From assembly GCA_947456525.1 (NCBI GenBank), contig CANGRI010000007.1:1-35511 (forward strand): a stretch of DNA of 35,511 nt, written 5' to 3'. A model generated the notes under the pieces. The model was given only the letters and a program-made list of their open reading frames with translations, was not told the DNA's origin and ran no database searches. Position 1 is the stretch's first letter, and each line of letters begins with the position of its first letter. The translations under genes and the position numbers were made by a program. Of the stretch, positions 1 through 8,270 are shown one piece after another. Origin of the DNA: Opitutia bacterium. GTDB taxonomy: Bacteria; Verrucomicrobiota; Verrucomicrobiia; Opitutales; UBA953.

Positions 1-705
1 ACCTATTTCCTGGTCGGCGATGCCTTGGGCAAGGCCGCGGTGCAGATGGCCGGACGCGACCGTCAGGTGCGTGAGGTCCGCGGCTGGACGCTGCGTATCG
101 ATGAACGCCTGATCGCCAAGGACGCTGCCGCGGTCGAGAAGGCGGTCGGCCTGCTCGATCAGCATCTTGCGACAATCATCCGGTTGGTGCCGGCGAAAGC
201 CGTGACTGAGTTGAAGAAAGTCCCGCTCAACTTCACGCTGCCTTATCCCGGGATCCGCACCACGGCGGAATATCACGGCGGCTTGGAATGGATCAAACAG
301 TCCGGCCGCGAGATCGCCTTGGCGAAGGCTGTCGAGTTCACGAACGTTGAGCGGTTCGAGCCCGAGACCAGACGCATGCCGGTCTTCGTCCTGCATGAGC
401 TTGCGCATTCCTATCATGACAAGGTCGTCCCGGGCGGGTATCAGAATCCGGACATCCTTGGCGCGTACCAGCGCGCGAAAGCGTCGGGCGCATATGACGC
501 CGTGAAGCGTTGGACAGGCGAGAAGTTCGCCGACAAGCCCTCCAAGGCCTATGCCATGACGAACCAGATGGAATACTTCGCCGAGAGCACCGAGTCCTAT
601 TTCGACCGTAACGACATGGAGCCGTTCGATCGGACGGAACTGCAGGCTAAGGACCCCGGGATGCTAATGGTCCTCGAGAAGGTCTGGGGTATCGAGGCGA
701 AGTAA
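1..705 (+). CDS. Putative zinc metallopeptidase, HExxH type (5' end outside window)
   Basis: The reading frame is open from the first base of the window, so the gene is probably truncated at its 5' end. A TTG at 25 is the first possible internal start but has no support. The protein carries the zincin motif HELAHSYHD about 125 residues after that TTG. A later YFAEST segment could supply the third zinc ligand and a glutamate, as in anthrax lethal-factor-like (ATLF) peptidases. The C-terminal pattern (AYAMTN, then FAEST, then a DPGM..LEKVWG ending) resembles a family of unassigned planctomycete and verrucomicrobial metallopeptidases. Substrate is unknown. A signal peptide, if any, lies upstream of the window. 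It is followed after 52 bases by a same-strand SGNH protein. The metallopeptidase class is fairly sure from the motif; the rest is inference. Confidence 0.75.
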   Translation, partial: TYFLVGDALGKAAVQMAGRDRQVREVRGWTLRIDERLIAKDAAAVEKAVGLLDQHLATIIRLVPAKAVTELKKVPLNFTLPYPGIRTTAEYHGGLEWIKQSGREIALAKAVEFTNVERFEPETRRMPVFVLHELAHSYHDKVVPGGYQNPDILGAYQRAKASGAYDAVKRWTGEKFADKPSKAYAMTNQMEYFAESTESYFDRNDMEPFDRTELQAKDPGMLMVLEKVWGIEAK

Positions 706-757
706 TCGTCTTTGGGTTCGGCTTGCCCGCCTCAGGCCATGGTGAGAGGAATCTCCC

Positions 758-1519
758 ATGAGATTCGCCCCGATGTCATGGTTGGCCGCCTTCCTGTTCG
801 CGACGCTGGCCGTCTTCGCCGGCGACCCGCAGCGTATCCTCTTCATCGGCAACAGCTACACCGGCGTCAATAAGCTCCCCGATGTCTTCCTGGAGGTCGT
901 GAAGGCCTCGGGACGTCCGGTACCCGTGGTGAAGTCGTCCACGCCCGGAGGCCGTACGCTCAAGCAGCAACTGGGCATCGCCCCCAGCATGAAGCTCATC
1001 GACGAAGGAGCCTGGGATGTGGTCGTCCTGCAGGGGCAGAGCCAGGAGCCGGCCATCGCCGAGTCGGACGAGTCCGTCCGCAGGGAGTTTCTCGAAAGCG
1101 CGGCGGAGCTCTGCAAGCGCGTCCGGGCCAAGAGCCCCCAGGCGAAGGTCTTTTTCTACGAGACGTGGGCGCGTCATGCCGATTACTGGTCGGCCGGCAA
1201 GAAGGGGCCCGATGTCGGTGCGGACCCCAAGGAGATGCAGACGCGCCTGCGCAAGTGGTACGGGGTCGTCGCGAAGGATAACGACGCGACCTTCGTTCCA
1301 TGCGGGGATGCCTGGGAACTGAATTACGCTTCGTCCAAGCCGCTTCGTCTGCATGCCAAGGACAACTCCCATCCGGAATTCGTCGGCACCTATCTCAACG
1401 CCCTCATCTTCTTCGGCAAGATCTACGACGTGAAGGCGCCGGAGCCGAAGTGGAACGGCAAGCTCGACGAAGCCCAGGCAAAGCTGATGCAGGCCTACGC
1501 CGCCCAGGTGCTGAGATAG
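758..1519 (+). CDS. Secreted SGNH-hydrolase-like protein
   Basis: A 253-residue protein with an N-terminal signal peptide (hydrophobic run about residues 7-22). It is followed at once by an SGNH block I motif, FIGNSYT, with candidate nucleophile Ser33. The C-terminal block DNSHPE supplies Asp202 and His205, the usual Asp-x-x-His pair. VVLQGQSQEP near residue 90 fits the central region of the family. It resembles DUF4886-type SGNH proteins, probably an exported esterase or deacetylase acting on carbohydrate esters; substrate is unknown. The ATG at 758 is preceded by a GAGAGGAA Shine-Dalgarno-like stretch. It lies convergent to the oxidoreductase gene with only three bases between the stops. 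It is one of several exported hydrolases in the first 10 kb. Confidence 0.8.
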   Translation: MRFAPMSWLAAFLFATLAVFAGDPQRILFIGNSYTGVNKLPDVFLEVVKASGRPVPVVKSSTPGGRTLKQQLGIAPSMKLIDEGAWDVVVLQGQSQEPAIAESDESVRREFLESAAELCKRVRAKSPQAKVFFYETWARHADYWSAGKKGPDVGADPKEMQTRLRKWYGVVAKDNDATFVPCGDAWELNYASSKPLRLHAKDNSHPEFVGTYLNALIFFGKIYDVKAPEPKWNGKLDEAQAKLMQAYAAQVLR

Positions 1520-1522
1520 GGA

Positions 1523-2638
1523 TCAGGGAGTCAGGCCGGCGGTGCGCAAGGCGGTCGCATGGACGGCGATATCGTGATCGGAGGTCCACCCGAAAGCCTG
1601 TCCGCGCAGGACGCGGGCCAGGTCGCGGAACTCTTCGTCATAACGGCCTTTGGGTACTTCGAGCACGAAGGCGTTATCCCCTTTCTTGAAACGGGGGACC
1701 GCGGCCATTACCAACGTTTTCCCGTCGGCGGCGAGCTGGCATTCCCGCTGCGTGTCCTGGGGGTGGTCCAAGCGAAGGATGCCTTTGCCTGATTCAAGCG
1801 GGCGGAGTTCGAAGTCGCCCCGCGTGCCGCGGACCGTGAGGTAGCGGTTCGATCCGCCGAAGGGGTCGGCATGGTTGCAACGAACCGTCACCGTGGCCTT
1901 GGGGTAGCTGAGGACGGCGAGCTGGTTGTCGACGAAGGGGTCGTTTGGCGCACGGGTGGCGATGCCGAAGGCTTGGACCGCGGCCGGCGGACCCATGAGC
2001 GTGACGATCGTGTCCACCAGGTGGCAGGCGAGTTCGTACATGCCGCCGCCGGGGAGTTCGGCGAAGCGCTTGCGCGTTCCCTCGTCGATCAGCTTGCCCA
2101 TCGAGGCGTCGATTTCCATGACTTCACCGAGCCAGCCTTGCCTGACGGCTTGGACGAGCAGCTGGATGCCGGGATTGTAGCGGAGCATGTAGCCCATCTG
2201 GACCGTAAGCTTGTGTTCGGCGGCGTAGCGACGGAGCGCCACGAAGTCGGCGTGCTTTTCGGCTCCCGGCTTGTCGAGGTGGATGTGCTTGCCGGCCTTG
2301 AGCGCGGCCAGCGCCGCTCGGGCGGAAACTTCCAGGGTCGTCTCGATGACGACGGCCTGGATGGACTTGTCGGCGAGGATCTCGTCCTCGGAGAGGAACC
2401 TGAGGCCGGCGAAGGACTTGGCTTGTTGCGCCGCGGCCTGCCGCGACGCGATCGGTTCGGCGAAACCTGCGACTTCGTAGAGGTCGGAGAGGGCGCGAAG
2501 CGAAGCCATCTTGCCCGAGGCGTGGGCGTGAGACGTGCCGATCTGGGCGATGCGGATGCGGGCGGGTGCGTCGGCGCCAAGCAGCGAGGCGAACGGTGCG
2601 AGCGCGAGGCCGGCCAGCAAGGTTCGACGGTGCATCAT
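1523..2638 (-). CDS. Gfo/Idh/MocA-family NAD(P)-dependent oxidoreductase, exported
   Basis: About 371 residues. The start is placed at the ATG whose ATGA overlaps the stop of the upstream esterase; a second ATG follows at once, and a further in-frame ATG at 2650 is possible. The N-terminus has a Tat-like leader (HRRTLLAGLALAPFASLLGA), as in many exported Gfo/Idh/MocA proteins of this phylum. A Rossmann-type segment follows (RIRIAQIGTSHAHA), then a LDKPGAEK motif corresponding to the family's EKP signature. The C-terminal half fits the GFO_IDH_MocA_C fold (GGGMYELACHLVDT). Family members oxidise or epimerise sugars and cyclitols. The glycine-poor nucleotide loop (GTSHAHA rather than GxGxxG) is atypical. 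Coupling to an acetyl-xylan-esterase-like gene suggests a role in degrading substituted polysaccharides; the substrate is not inferable. Confidence 0.85.
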   Translation of the reverse strand: MMHRRTLLAGLALAPFASLLGADAPARIRIAQIGTSHAHASGKMASLRALSDLYEVAGFAEPIASRQAAAQQAKSFAGLRFLSEDEILADKSIQAVVIETTLEVSARAALAALKAGKHIHLDKPGAEKHADFVALRRYAAEHKLTVQMGYMLRYNPGIQLLVQAVRQGWLGEVMEIDASMGKLIDEGTRKRFAELPGGGMYELACHLVDTIVTLMGPPAAVQAFGIATRAPNDPFVDNQLAVLSYPKATVTVRCNHADPFGGSNRYLTVRGTRGDFELRPLESGKGILRLDHPQDTQRECQLAADGKTLVMAAVPRFKKGDNAFVLEVPKGRYDEEFRDLARVLRGQAFGWTSDHDIAVHATALRTAGLTP

Positions 2639-4731
2639 TTGAGGAGCCACTCGGCGGCGGCGGTCTTGGCGTCGCCGGCGCCCTTATGGAGGGTCGCAGC
2701 GGGGAAGAGGGATGCGTCCGTTTCGCCGGCGACCCAGAGAGGCTGGGCCGAGGCCACGCAGAGCAGGCCGGGTACGTCGAGGTATTTGGCGCCGCCGGGC
2801 AGGAACATCGGGTCGCGGTAGTCCAGCAGCTGCCCGAAGCGGAAGCCTCCGGTCTCGACGGCGGCCTTGCTGACCGTCCCGCCCATCACGGCGCGGGCAG
2901 CGGCTACCACCGGACCCATCTTGCCGTAGCCGGCGAGCGAGACCTTCTGTACGGCCGGTTGCGAGCTGTCGCGTCGGGCCAGCAGGTAGCGGGTGACGGT
3001 CATCACGTCGTGGACACGTTGCGCGAACAGCGCGTGGTTGTAGCCGAAGGTGTAGGCCGGGACTTCGCGGGGGCCGGCCACGACGCGGGTCTGCGTCAGC
3101 TTCTTGTCCTCTTGCAGGAAGAGGTCTGCCGTCAGCACACCCACGCCACGGTCGATCAGTTCCTGAAGCTCGGGCCGGATGCTGCCATCGCCCAGGCGGG
3201 CGGAGCCTTTGCCGGCGTCGTCGAGCCATACCACGACTTCTCCGGTCGGCTTGATCGGCTGAAGCCAGTCGATGGTGATCTCTTCGCCGTGGGCGATGTT
3301 GACGAGGTGTCCCTGCGTGCGGAAGTGGGAGTCGCGCCATTGCGTGCTTGCGTCGGGGAAGGTCACCTCGCCGGTCTGGGCGAAGGAACGGCCGATGATC
3401 GCTTCGATGGCCGGACGGAGCAGGTGTTCGCGGCCTTCGTCGGTCTGGGCGGCGGCGCGCAGCTGCTGGTCGGCGTCGGACTTGAGCCACCTGAGCAACG
3501 CACGTTCGAAGTCCGGATCGCCGGCCTTGGGCGCGGGATGGGCGTCATCCCAGACGGTCAGCTTTTCCTTCGGCAGGGGCTGGTAGTCTCGTTCCACGAC
3601 CGGAGTCTCGAAGCCCAGGTTGAAGTGCTTGTTCAGCGCCGCATAGAAGCCTCCGCGGGTCACCGCATTGTAGTTGTGCGGAAAGTGTTCGCCGCGTTGC
3701 AGCGTGACGTAGTCCTTCTTGCCGTAGAGTTTGTAGAGCGCCTGCAGGTCGGGGAAACCCTTGGTCGCCATCTCCTTCGTCCAGTCGTTGGCCGTGTTCA
3801 TCCCCTGGGGTTTAGGGGCGAACAGCGCGGCGATTTCGACGTTGCCGGAATTGACCCGGAGGAGGGTGGCGTTCTCGCAGGAACAGCCGCCCTGCATCGC
3901 GGTGCTCACCATCACCACCGGATAGGAGAGCGTCAGGCGCTGATCGGCGGCCGCCAGCAGCATCGTCTGGGTCCCGCCGCCGCTGGAGCCGGTGACGGCC
4001 AGGCGGTTAGGGTCGACTTCGGGCAAGGTGAGCAGGAAGTCGACGCTGCGGATCGAGTTCAGGGTCTGCAGGCCCATCACGCTCTGGAGGTTCGCTTCGG
4101 CCTGGGGACTGTAGAGGCCCCAGCCTTCGGTCCGGTTCATCTCTGGTCGTTGTTTCGCGAACTTATGGATGACCTCGGGGGAGAACTGCTTCGAGTCGGA
4201 GTCGCTCAGGGCGTCGAGCTGCCAGGCGATGCAGCCCATGCGCGCGAGCTGGACGCACATCGACTGAAAGCGCGAATGGCCGCCTTGCTCGAAGTGCTCC
4301 TGGCCGGTCGCGATCTCTTCGCGGACGAATTTGTCGGGCTGGATGAGGAAGCGCGCGTCGGTCCAGTGTCCGTGGGGGAAGATCACCGCCGGCACCTTGC
4401 CCGAAATGTGCTTCGGTCGATAGAGATTGCCGGTCACGAAGAAGCCCGGAGCGCTTTCGAAGTAGACCTTCTCGATGGTGTATTCGCCCTGGTCGATCTT
4501 GCCGTGGATCACCGCGTTGAGCGGCGTCTTGGTCGGCATCGGCCAGAGGCCCTGGGATACCAGCAGCTGGCGTCGGACGAAGTCGCGGCGCGGTTCCCAC
4601 TCCTGGACGGTCTTCGGGGCAGGGAAGGGGAAGTATCCGTTGAGGTCCTTGAGCGGACCAAGGCGGGCGTCCTCGGCGTGGGCAAGGTTCACCAGACTGA
4701 GTGCCGCGAAGGCGAGCGTGGGGAGGCGCAT
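2635..4731 (-). CDS. Secreted acetyl-xylan-esterase-like alpha/beta hydrolase with a second, degenerate hydrolase domain
   Basis: A 698-residue protein with a signal peptide (hydrophobic residues 5-17, cleavage near AHA-ED). Residues about 90-400 form an alpha/beta-hydrolase domain with an oxyanion-region HGHW motif and a nucleophile elbow GSSGGG near residue 250. A GGCSCENATLLR segment is typical of the acetyl-xylan-esterase-like proteins of this phylum. Residues about 480-690 look like a second hydrolase core (VVVWLDDAGKG, later VSLAGYGKMG). There the elbow reads GYGKMG, so the serine is missing and this copy is probably non-catalytic. It likely deacetylates carbohydrate esters outside the cytoplasm. 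Its stop overlaps the start of the downstream oxidoreductase, indicating an operon. It is divergent from the sialate O-acetylesterase gene across a spacer of about 150 bases. Confidence 0.8.
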   Translation of the reverse strand: MRLPTLAFAALSLVNLAHAEDARLGPLKDLNGYFPFPAPKTVQEWEPRRDFVRRQLLVSQGLWPMPTKTPLNAVIHGKIDQGEYTIEKVYFESAPGFFVTGNLYRPKHISGKVPAVIFPHGHWTDARFLIQPDKFVREEIATGQEHFEQGGHSRFQSMCVQLARMGCIAWQLDALSDSDSKQFSPEVIHKFAKQRPEMNRTEGWGLYSPQAEANLQSVMGLQTLNSIRSVDFLLTLPEVDPNRLAVTGSSGGGTQTMLLAAADQRLTLSYPVVMVSTAMQGGCSCENATLLRVNSGNVEIAALFAPKPQGMNTANDWTKEMATKGFPDLQALYKLYGKKDYVTLQRGEHFPHNYNAVTRGGFYAALNKHFNLGFETPVVERDYQPLPKEKLTVWDDAHPAPKAGDPDFERALLRWLKSDADQQLRAAAQTDEGREHLLRPAIEAIIGRSFAQTGEVTFPDASTQWRDSHFRTQGHLVNIAHGEEITIDWLQPIKPTGEVVVWLDDAGKGSARLGDGSIRPELQELIDRGVGVLTADLFLQEDKKLTQTRVVAGPREVPAYTFGYNHALFAQRVHDVMTVTRYLLARRDSSQPAVQKVSLAGYGKMGPVVAAARAVMGGTVSKAAVETGGFRFGQLLDYRDPMFLPGGAKYLDVPGLLCVASAQPLWVAGETDASLFPAATLHKGAGDAKTAAAEWLLK

Positions 4732-4883
4732 GGGGTGAACCCAATATGTATCCGAAGGGGTGAATGTGAAATAAAAAGCCTGCCTTCATTGCGGCCTAAA
4801 ACCTGCTTATTAGCCTGAGGTGACCTCTGTTCCGGCGTCTTAATCCTTCGGACTTGGCAACCTCGGGTCATTTGTCGTGTCTT
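4732..4883. promoter_or_regulatory. Divergent intergenic region between two exported esterase genes
   Basis: This 152-base spacer is more AT-rich than its surroundings and must hold promoters for the two divergent esterase genes. On the minus strand a TTCACA box is followed after 16 bases by CATATT, ending 11 bases before the esterase ATG; this is a plausible sigma-70-like promoter giving a very short leader. No convincing plus-strand promoter was found. Assignment is weak. Confidence 0.35.
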
Positions 4884-6377
4884 ATGGGCATGCTACCCCG
4901 CCTCGCCCCCGTCGTGCTGTTGTTCTCCGCGTTCGTTTCCGCCGGAGAACTGAAGCTGGTCTCCCTATTCTCCGATCATGCCGTCCTGCAGGCCGGTGAC
5001 GCCGCCGTCTTCGGCAAGGCGCACGCCGGCGCGAAGGTCAGCGTGAAGCTCGGTTCGGCCGAGGCTTCCGCCACCGCCGGCAACGACGGCAGGTGGAGCG
5101 TCACGCTCGCCGGCCTCAAGGCCACCGAGCAGGGCAAGGATCTCGTCGTGAATTCCGGCGAGGAAGTCTTCACCGCCCATGACGTGATCGTCGGCGAAGT
5201 CTGGATCGGCTCCGGCCAGTCCAACATGGAGTGGGTCGTCAAGAACACCACGACTTCGGATGAGGCGAAGTCCCGTCCGTCCGATGCCGGGCTGCGCGTC
5301 TTCACCGTCGCGCGGACTCCGAAGGCCGAGCCGGCCGACGATGTCCAGGGTTCCTGGAAACTGGCCGCTCCGGACACCGTCGAAGGCTTCACCGCCGCCG
5401 GTTTCTATTTCGCCCGCGAACTGCGCGCCAACATCAAGCAGCCCGTCGGCGTGATCCATACTTCGATCGGTGGCACCCGCGCCGAGGCTTGGGGCCCGAA
5501 GGGCATGTACGCCGATGTCCCTGAGGCCAAGGATTTCGATGCGAAAGAGGCCGCAGCCATCAAGGCGCGCGCCGCTGGCCTCGAGAAGCTCGCGGCGAAG
5601 ATCGCCGTCGAGAAGGACAAGGCCGCCCTCGCCAAGCTCAAGCAGGACGCCGGCAAGCTCGCTTCGGTCTGGTCCAACGGACCGCACATGAACTGGAACG
5701 GTATGGTCGCTCCCTTCGTCGGTTATTCCTTCCGCGGCGCGCTCTGGTATCAGGGCGAATCGAACGCCGGCCAGCCTGAGGCCTACAAGTGGGTCCTCGG
5801 CTCCATGATCAAGTCCTGGCAGAAGGCGTGGGGTAAGGAGTTTCCGTTCATCATCGTGCAGCTCCCGCGCTTCAAGGCCCGCCACCCTGAGCTCGCCGTC
5901 GAAGACGCCGACTGGCCGAAGATCCGCGAGTCCATGGAATGGATCGCGGACAACGTCCCGGGCGCCATGCAGACCGTGAACATCGACCTCGGCGAGGAGA
6001 CCAATATCCATCCCAAGAACAAACTGCCGATCGGCGAGCGCCTGGCCGCGGTGGCGCTGCAGCGTGTCTATAAGACCCGCACGGACGGCGAAGCCCCTCG
6101 CGTCGTGAAGGCCGAGCGCCAAGGCGACGCCTGGGTGCTTTCCTATGATCGTGCCGTGACCTTGAACAACGACGGCAAGGGCTTCGCGCTCCTCGGTGCC
6201 GACGGCAAGTGGGTCTTCGCCCAGGCCAAGGCCGACGGCGCTCAGGTCACCGTCTCCGCTGCCAACGTCAAGGAGCCCAAGGAAGTCCGCTACGCTTGGG
6301 CTAATTTCCCGGAAGTCAGCGTCTTCTCCGCGGGCAAGGATGGCCTCCCCGCTGGTCCTTATCGTTCCAGCAAGTAA
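4884..6377 (+). CDS. Secreted sialate O-acetylesterase-type SGNH hydrolase
   Basis: About 497 residues from ATG 4884; ATG 4890 is equally likely and gives a cleaner signal peptide (MLPRLAPVVLLFSAFVSAG). The mature protein begins with the family's SDHAVLQ segment and a small beta-sandwich. It then has the SGNH block I motif GSGQSNMEW with nucleophile Ser113, GGTRAEAWGP, the block III-like WYQGESNAGQ, and the C-terminal catalytic region with NIHPKNK (His376) preceded by DLGEE. This is the full motif set of sialate O-acetylesterases (DUF303/SASA). These remove acetyl groups from sugars such as sialic acids or, in plant-polymer degraders, other acetylated glycans. The strong hairpin after the stop (6407-6445) probably terminates it. 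Function class is confident; substrate is not. Confidence 0.88.
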   Translation: MGMLPRLAPVVLLFSAFVSAGELKLVSLFSDHAVLQAGDAAVFGKAHAGAKVSVKLGSAEASATAGNDGRWSVTLAGLKATEQGKDLVVNSGEEVFTAHDVIVGEVWIGSGQSNMEWVVKNTTTSDEAKSRPSDAGLRVFTVARTPKAEPADDVQGSWKLAAPDTVEGFTAAGFYFARELRANIKQPVGVIHTSIGGTRAEAWGPKGMYADVPEAKDFDAKEAAAIKARAAGLEKLAAKIAVEKDKAALAKLKQDAGKLASVWSNGPHMNWNGMVAPFVGYSFRGALWYQGESNAGQPEAYKWVLGSMIKSWQKAWGKEFPFIIVQLPRFKARHPELAVEDADWPKIRESMEWIADNVPGAMQTVNIDLGEETNIHPKNKLPIGERLAAVALQRVYKTRTDGEAPRVVKAERQGDAWVLSYDRAVTLNNDGKGFALLGADGKWVFAQAKADGAQVTVSAANVKEPKEVRYAWANFPEVSVFSAGKDGLPAGPYRSSK

Positions 6378-6406
6378 GCTGGTATTCCTGCGATAAGATC
6401 TGACGC

Positions 6407-6445
6407 AATCCCGACACTGCCGATCCATTCGGCGGGGTCGGGATT
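6407..6445 (+). terminator. Hairpin downstream of the sialate O-acetylesterase gene
   Basis: A perfect nine-base inverted repeat (AATCCCGAC and GTCGGGATT) encloses a further five-base stem (GCCGA/TCGGC) with a five-base loop. It begins 29 bases after the stop. The downstream tail is only weakly T-rich (GACGCTTT), so it is not a textbook intrinsic terminator. Its right arm abuts the -35 box of the next gene. Confidence 0.55.
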
Positions 6446-6471
6446 GACGCTTTAGGGGTGGACGGAATGAT
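6444..6471 (+). promoter_or_regulatory. Sigma-70-like promoter placed for a leaderless transcript
   Basis: TTGACG at 6444-6449 (five of six to consensus), a 16-base spacer, and AATGAT at 6466-6471 (four of six). The ATG at 6478 begins six bases after the -10 box, so the predicted start site lies at or next to the start codon. Confidence 0.5.
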
Positions 6472-6477
6472 GGGCGT

Positions 6478-7332
6478 ATGCGCGTCGCCTTGCTTCTGCT
6501 CGTCGGTCTATCCCTGTTCCCTTCGGCGCAGGCCGCGGATGAATCCGCCCCGCCGCCCGGACTCAAGGTCCTCACGGCGGGCCATAGTTTCCACGTATGG
6601 ATGCCGCCGCTCGTCGCGGAGATGGCCAAGGCCGCGGGTATCCAGGGTCATGAGCAGCTGGCGATCTCCTCGATCGGCGGCTCCAAGGTGATCCAGCATT
6701 GGGAGCTCCCTCCTGAGAAGAACAAAGCCAAGCCGGTGCTGACGGCCGGTAAGGCCGACCTGTTCACGATGGCGCCGACCGTGTTGCCCGACCAAGGGAT
6801 CGAGAATTTCGTCCAGCTCGGCCTGGAGCATAACCCGAAGATCCGCTTCACGCTCCAGCAGAACTGGGTGCCCTACGAGGATGCCGAAATCTGGCTCATG
6901 AAGGTGAAGCCGAAGAGCATCGATCGCGATACCAGGACCGTCGCCGACCTTCGTTCGAAGCATGACCTTTACTTCAAGATGATCGAAGACCATGTGAAGG
7001 AGCTGAATGCGCGCATCCCGGCGGCGAAGATCGCCATCGTACCGAGCGGCGAAGCCGTGATCGCGTTGCGCGAGAAGGTCATCAAGGGCGAGGCTCCGGG
7101 CATCAGGACGCAGAACGAACTCTTCACCGACGTCCTAGGTCATCCTGGTCCGCAGATCCGCGTCCTGTCCGCCTATTGCCATTATGCGGTCATCTATCGC
7201 CGTAGTCCGGTCGGGCTCCCGGTGGTCAGCCAACTCGCGAAGTTGCCTGAGGCCGAGAAGCTGAACCGTTTGCTGCAGGAGATCGCCTGGAAGGCTGTCA
7301 CCGAGCATCCGATGAGCGGGGTGACGAAGTAG
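6478..7332 (+). CDS. Secreted SGNH-like hydrolase, GHSFH type
   Basis: A 284-residue protein with a signal peptide (hydrophobic residues 3-13, cleavage near AQA-AD). An N-terminal TAGHSFHVW motif puts a candidate nucleophile at Ser37 in the block I position. Near the C-terminus TDVLGHPGP offers Asp218 and His222 as the other catalytic pair; the spacing is one residue longer than the classical DxxH. The ending SAYCHYAVIYRRSPVG is shared, from memory, with unassigned proteins of planctomycetes and verrucomicrobia. No substrate can be assigned. No Shine-Dalgarno is visible before the ATG; a promoter ends six bases upstream, suggesting a leaderless message. It is convergent with the M14 peptidase gene, with nine bases between. 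Confidence 0.7.
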   Translation: MRVALLLLVGLSLFPSAQAADESAPPPGLKVLTAGHSFHVWMPPLVAEMAKAAGIQGHEQLAISSIGGSKVIQHWELPPEKNKAKPVLTAGKADLFTMAPTVLPDQGIENFVQLGLEHNPKIRFTLQQNWVPYEDAEIWLMKVKPKSIDRDTRTVADLRSKHDLYFKMIEDHVKELNARIPAAKIAIVPSGEAVIALREKVIKGEAPGIRTQNELFTDVLGHPGPQIRVLSAYCHYAVIYRRSPVGLPVVSQLAKLPEAEKLNRLLQEIAWKAVTEHPMSGVTK

Positions 7333-7341
7333 CCTGACGAA

Positions 7342-8187
7342 TCAGAGGTCGCCGCCGAAGGCGATGAAGCGGCGATACTCCGCCAGGATCGCCAGGACGC
7401 CGTCGACCATCGCCGCGGCCTGCAAGTCGTCGGGGGCCTTCGCGGGCGTTTCTAGGATGATGTCGAACGGCGCGGGCTGCTGATCCGGCGGGGCGGAAAG
7501 CACGCCCGGGAAACAATAATGGATCACGCCCTCCGTCGCGATGAAGCCATCGATCAGCGGACGCTCGTCTACCGGCAGATGCTGGCCCGAGGCGCGCAGG
7601 GCAGGGCGCAGGAGTTCCTCGTTGAGCAACCGGCCGTGGGCGTAGCCGTAGAGGCCTTCGCAGGTGTCGTCCGCATGCAGGGCGATGATGCCTTGGAAGC
7701 GCGCGTCGCGGAGTTCCTGTTCGAGCAGGCGGACTTCCGGGCGATCCGAGCCTTTCCAGAATTCTCGATTCAGGTCGAAGCCTGCTTCGTCGTGACGGGT
7801 CCCGGCCGCGAGCCCTTGCGGATTGACCGTGGGATAGACCGTCAGATGGTAGCCGGCCGCGAGGTGGGGCTGACGGATCAGCTGGGCGAGCAGTCTCACG
7901 GCGGCCAAGGGGCCGGCTGGTTCGTCGCCATGGATTCCGGTGAACAGGCCGATGCGGATGAAATCGTGGGCGGCCTTGGGACCTAGGAAATCCAGACGGT
8001 GCAGGGATGGGCCGCCGGTCGTATGGAGATGCGCGTGTCGAAGGTGGGGGCAGCCGGAAAGGCGGAGTCCCTCGATTTCCTTTCGGAGCGAGGGAGGCAA
8101 GGGATCGGCTGGCAGGGCGGCGGTCAAGGTGTCCAGAAAACGACAACCATGGCGTTTGTCGAAACCGCACTTAGGCCGCTGTGTCAT
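7342..8187 (-). CDS. M14-family metallocarboxypeptidase / deacylase-like protein
   Basis: 281 residues without a clear signal peptide. It contains the M14 zinc site GIHGDEPAG (His86, Glu89), substrate-binding NPQG..AGTR followed by FDLNREFW (Asn140, Arg141), the third zinc ligand in IIALHADD (His171), and a late ILETP providing the likely catalytic Glu246. This arrangement is closest to MpaA-like or succinylglutamate desuccinylase/aspartoacylase-type M14 enzymes. They cleave murein peptides or N-acyl amino acids in the cytoplasm. The exact substrate is not inferable. There is no later in-frame ATG before the zinc site, so the ATG at 8187 is preferred. It is divergent from the amidotransferase gene across 83 bases. 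Confidence 0.8.
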   Translation of the reverse strand: MTQRPKCGFDKRHGCRFLDTLTAALPADPLPPSLRKEIEGLRLSGCPHLRHAHLHTTGGPSLHRLDFLGPKAAHDFIRIGLFTGIHGDEPAGPLAAVRLLAQLIRQPHLAAGYHLTVYPTVNPQGLAAGTRHDEAGFDLNREFWKGSDRPEVRLLEQELRDARFQGIIALHADDTCEGLYGYAHGRLLNEELLRPALRASGQHLPVDERPLIDGFIATEGVIHYCFPGVLSAPPDQQPAPFDIILETPAKAPDDLQAAAMVDGVLAILAEYRRFIAFGGDL

Positions 8188-8270
8188 GCCTGTCTTAAAC
8201 TCGCCAAAAACCGCTTAGCCGGCCTGCGGGCTTGCCAGAAATTAACTCCGTTCGAACATCGGCGGGCAAG

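Noticed and set aside
2566-4818. A 750-codon open frame antisense to the esterase gene
   Set aside because: The minus-strand product has a signal peptide and hydrolase motifs; the plus frame shows no domain and its composition is that of a high-GC antisense shadow.
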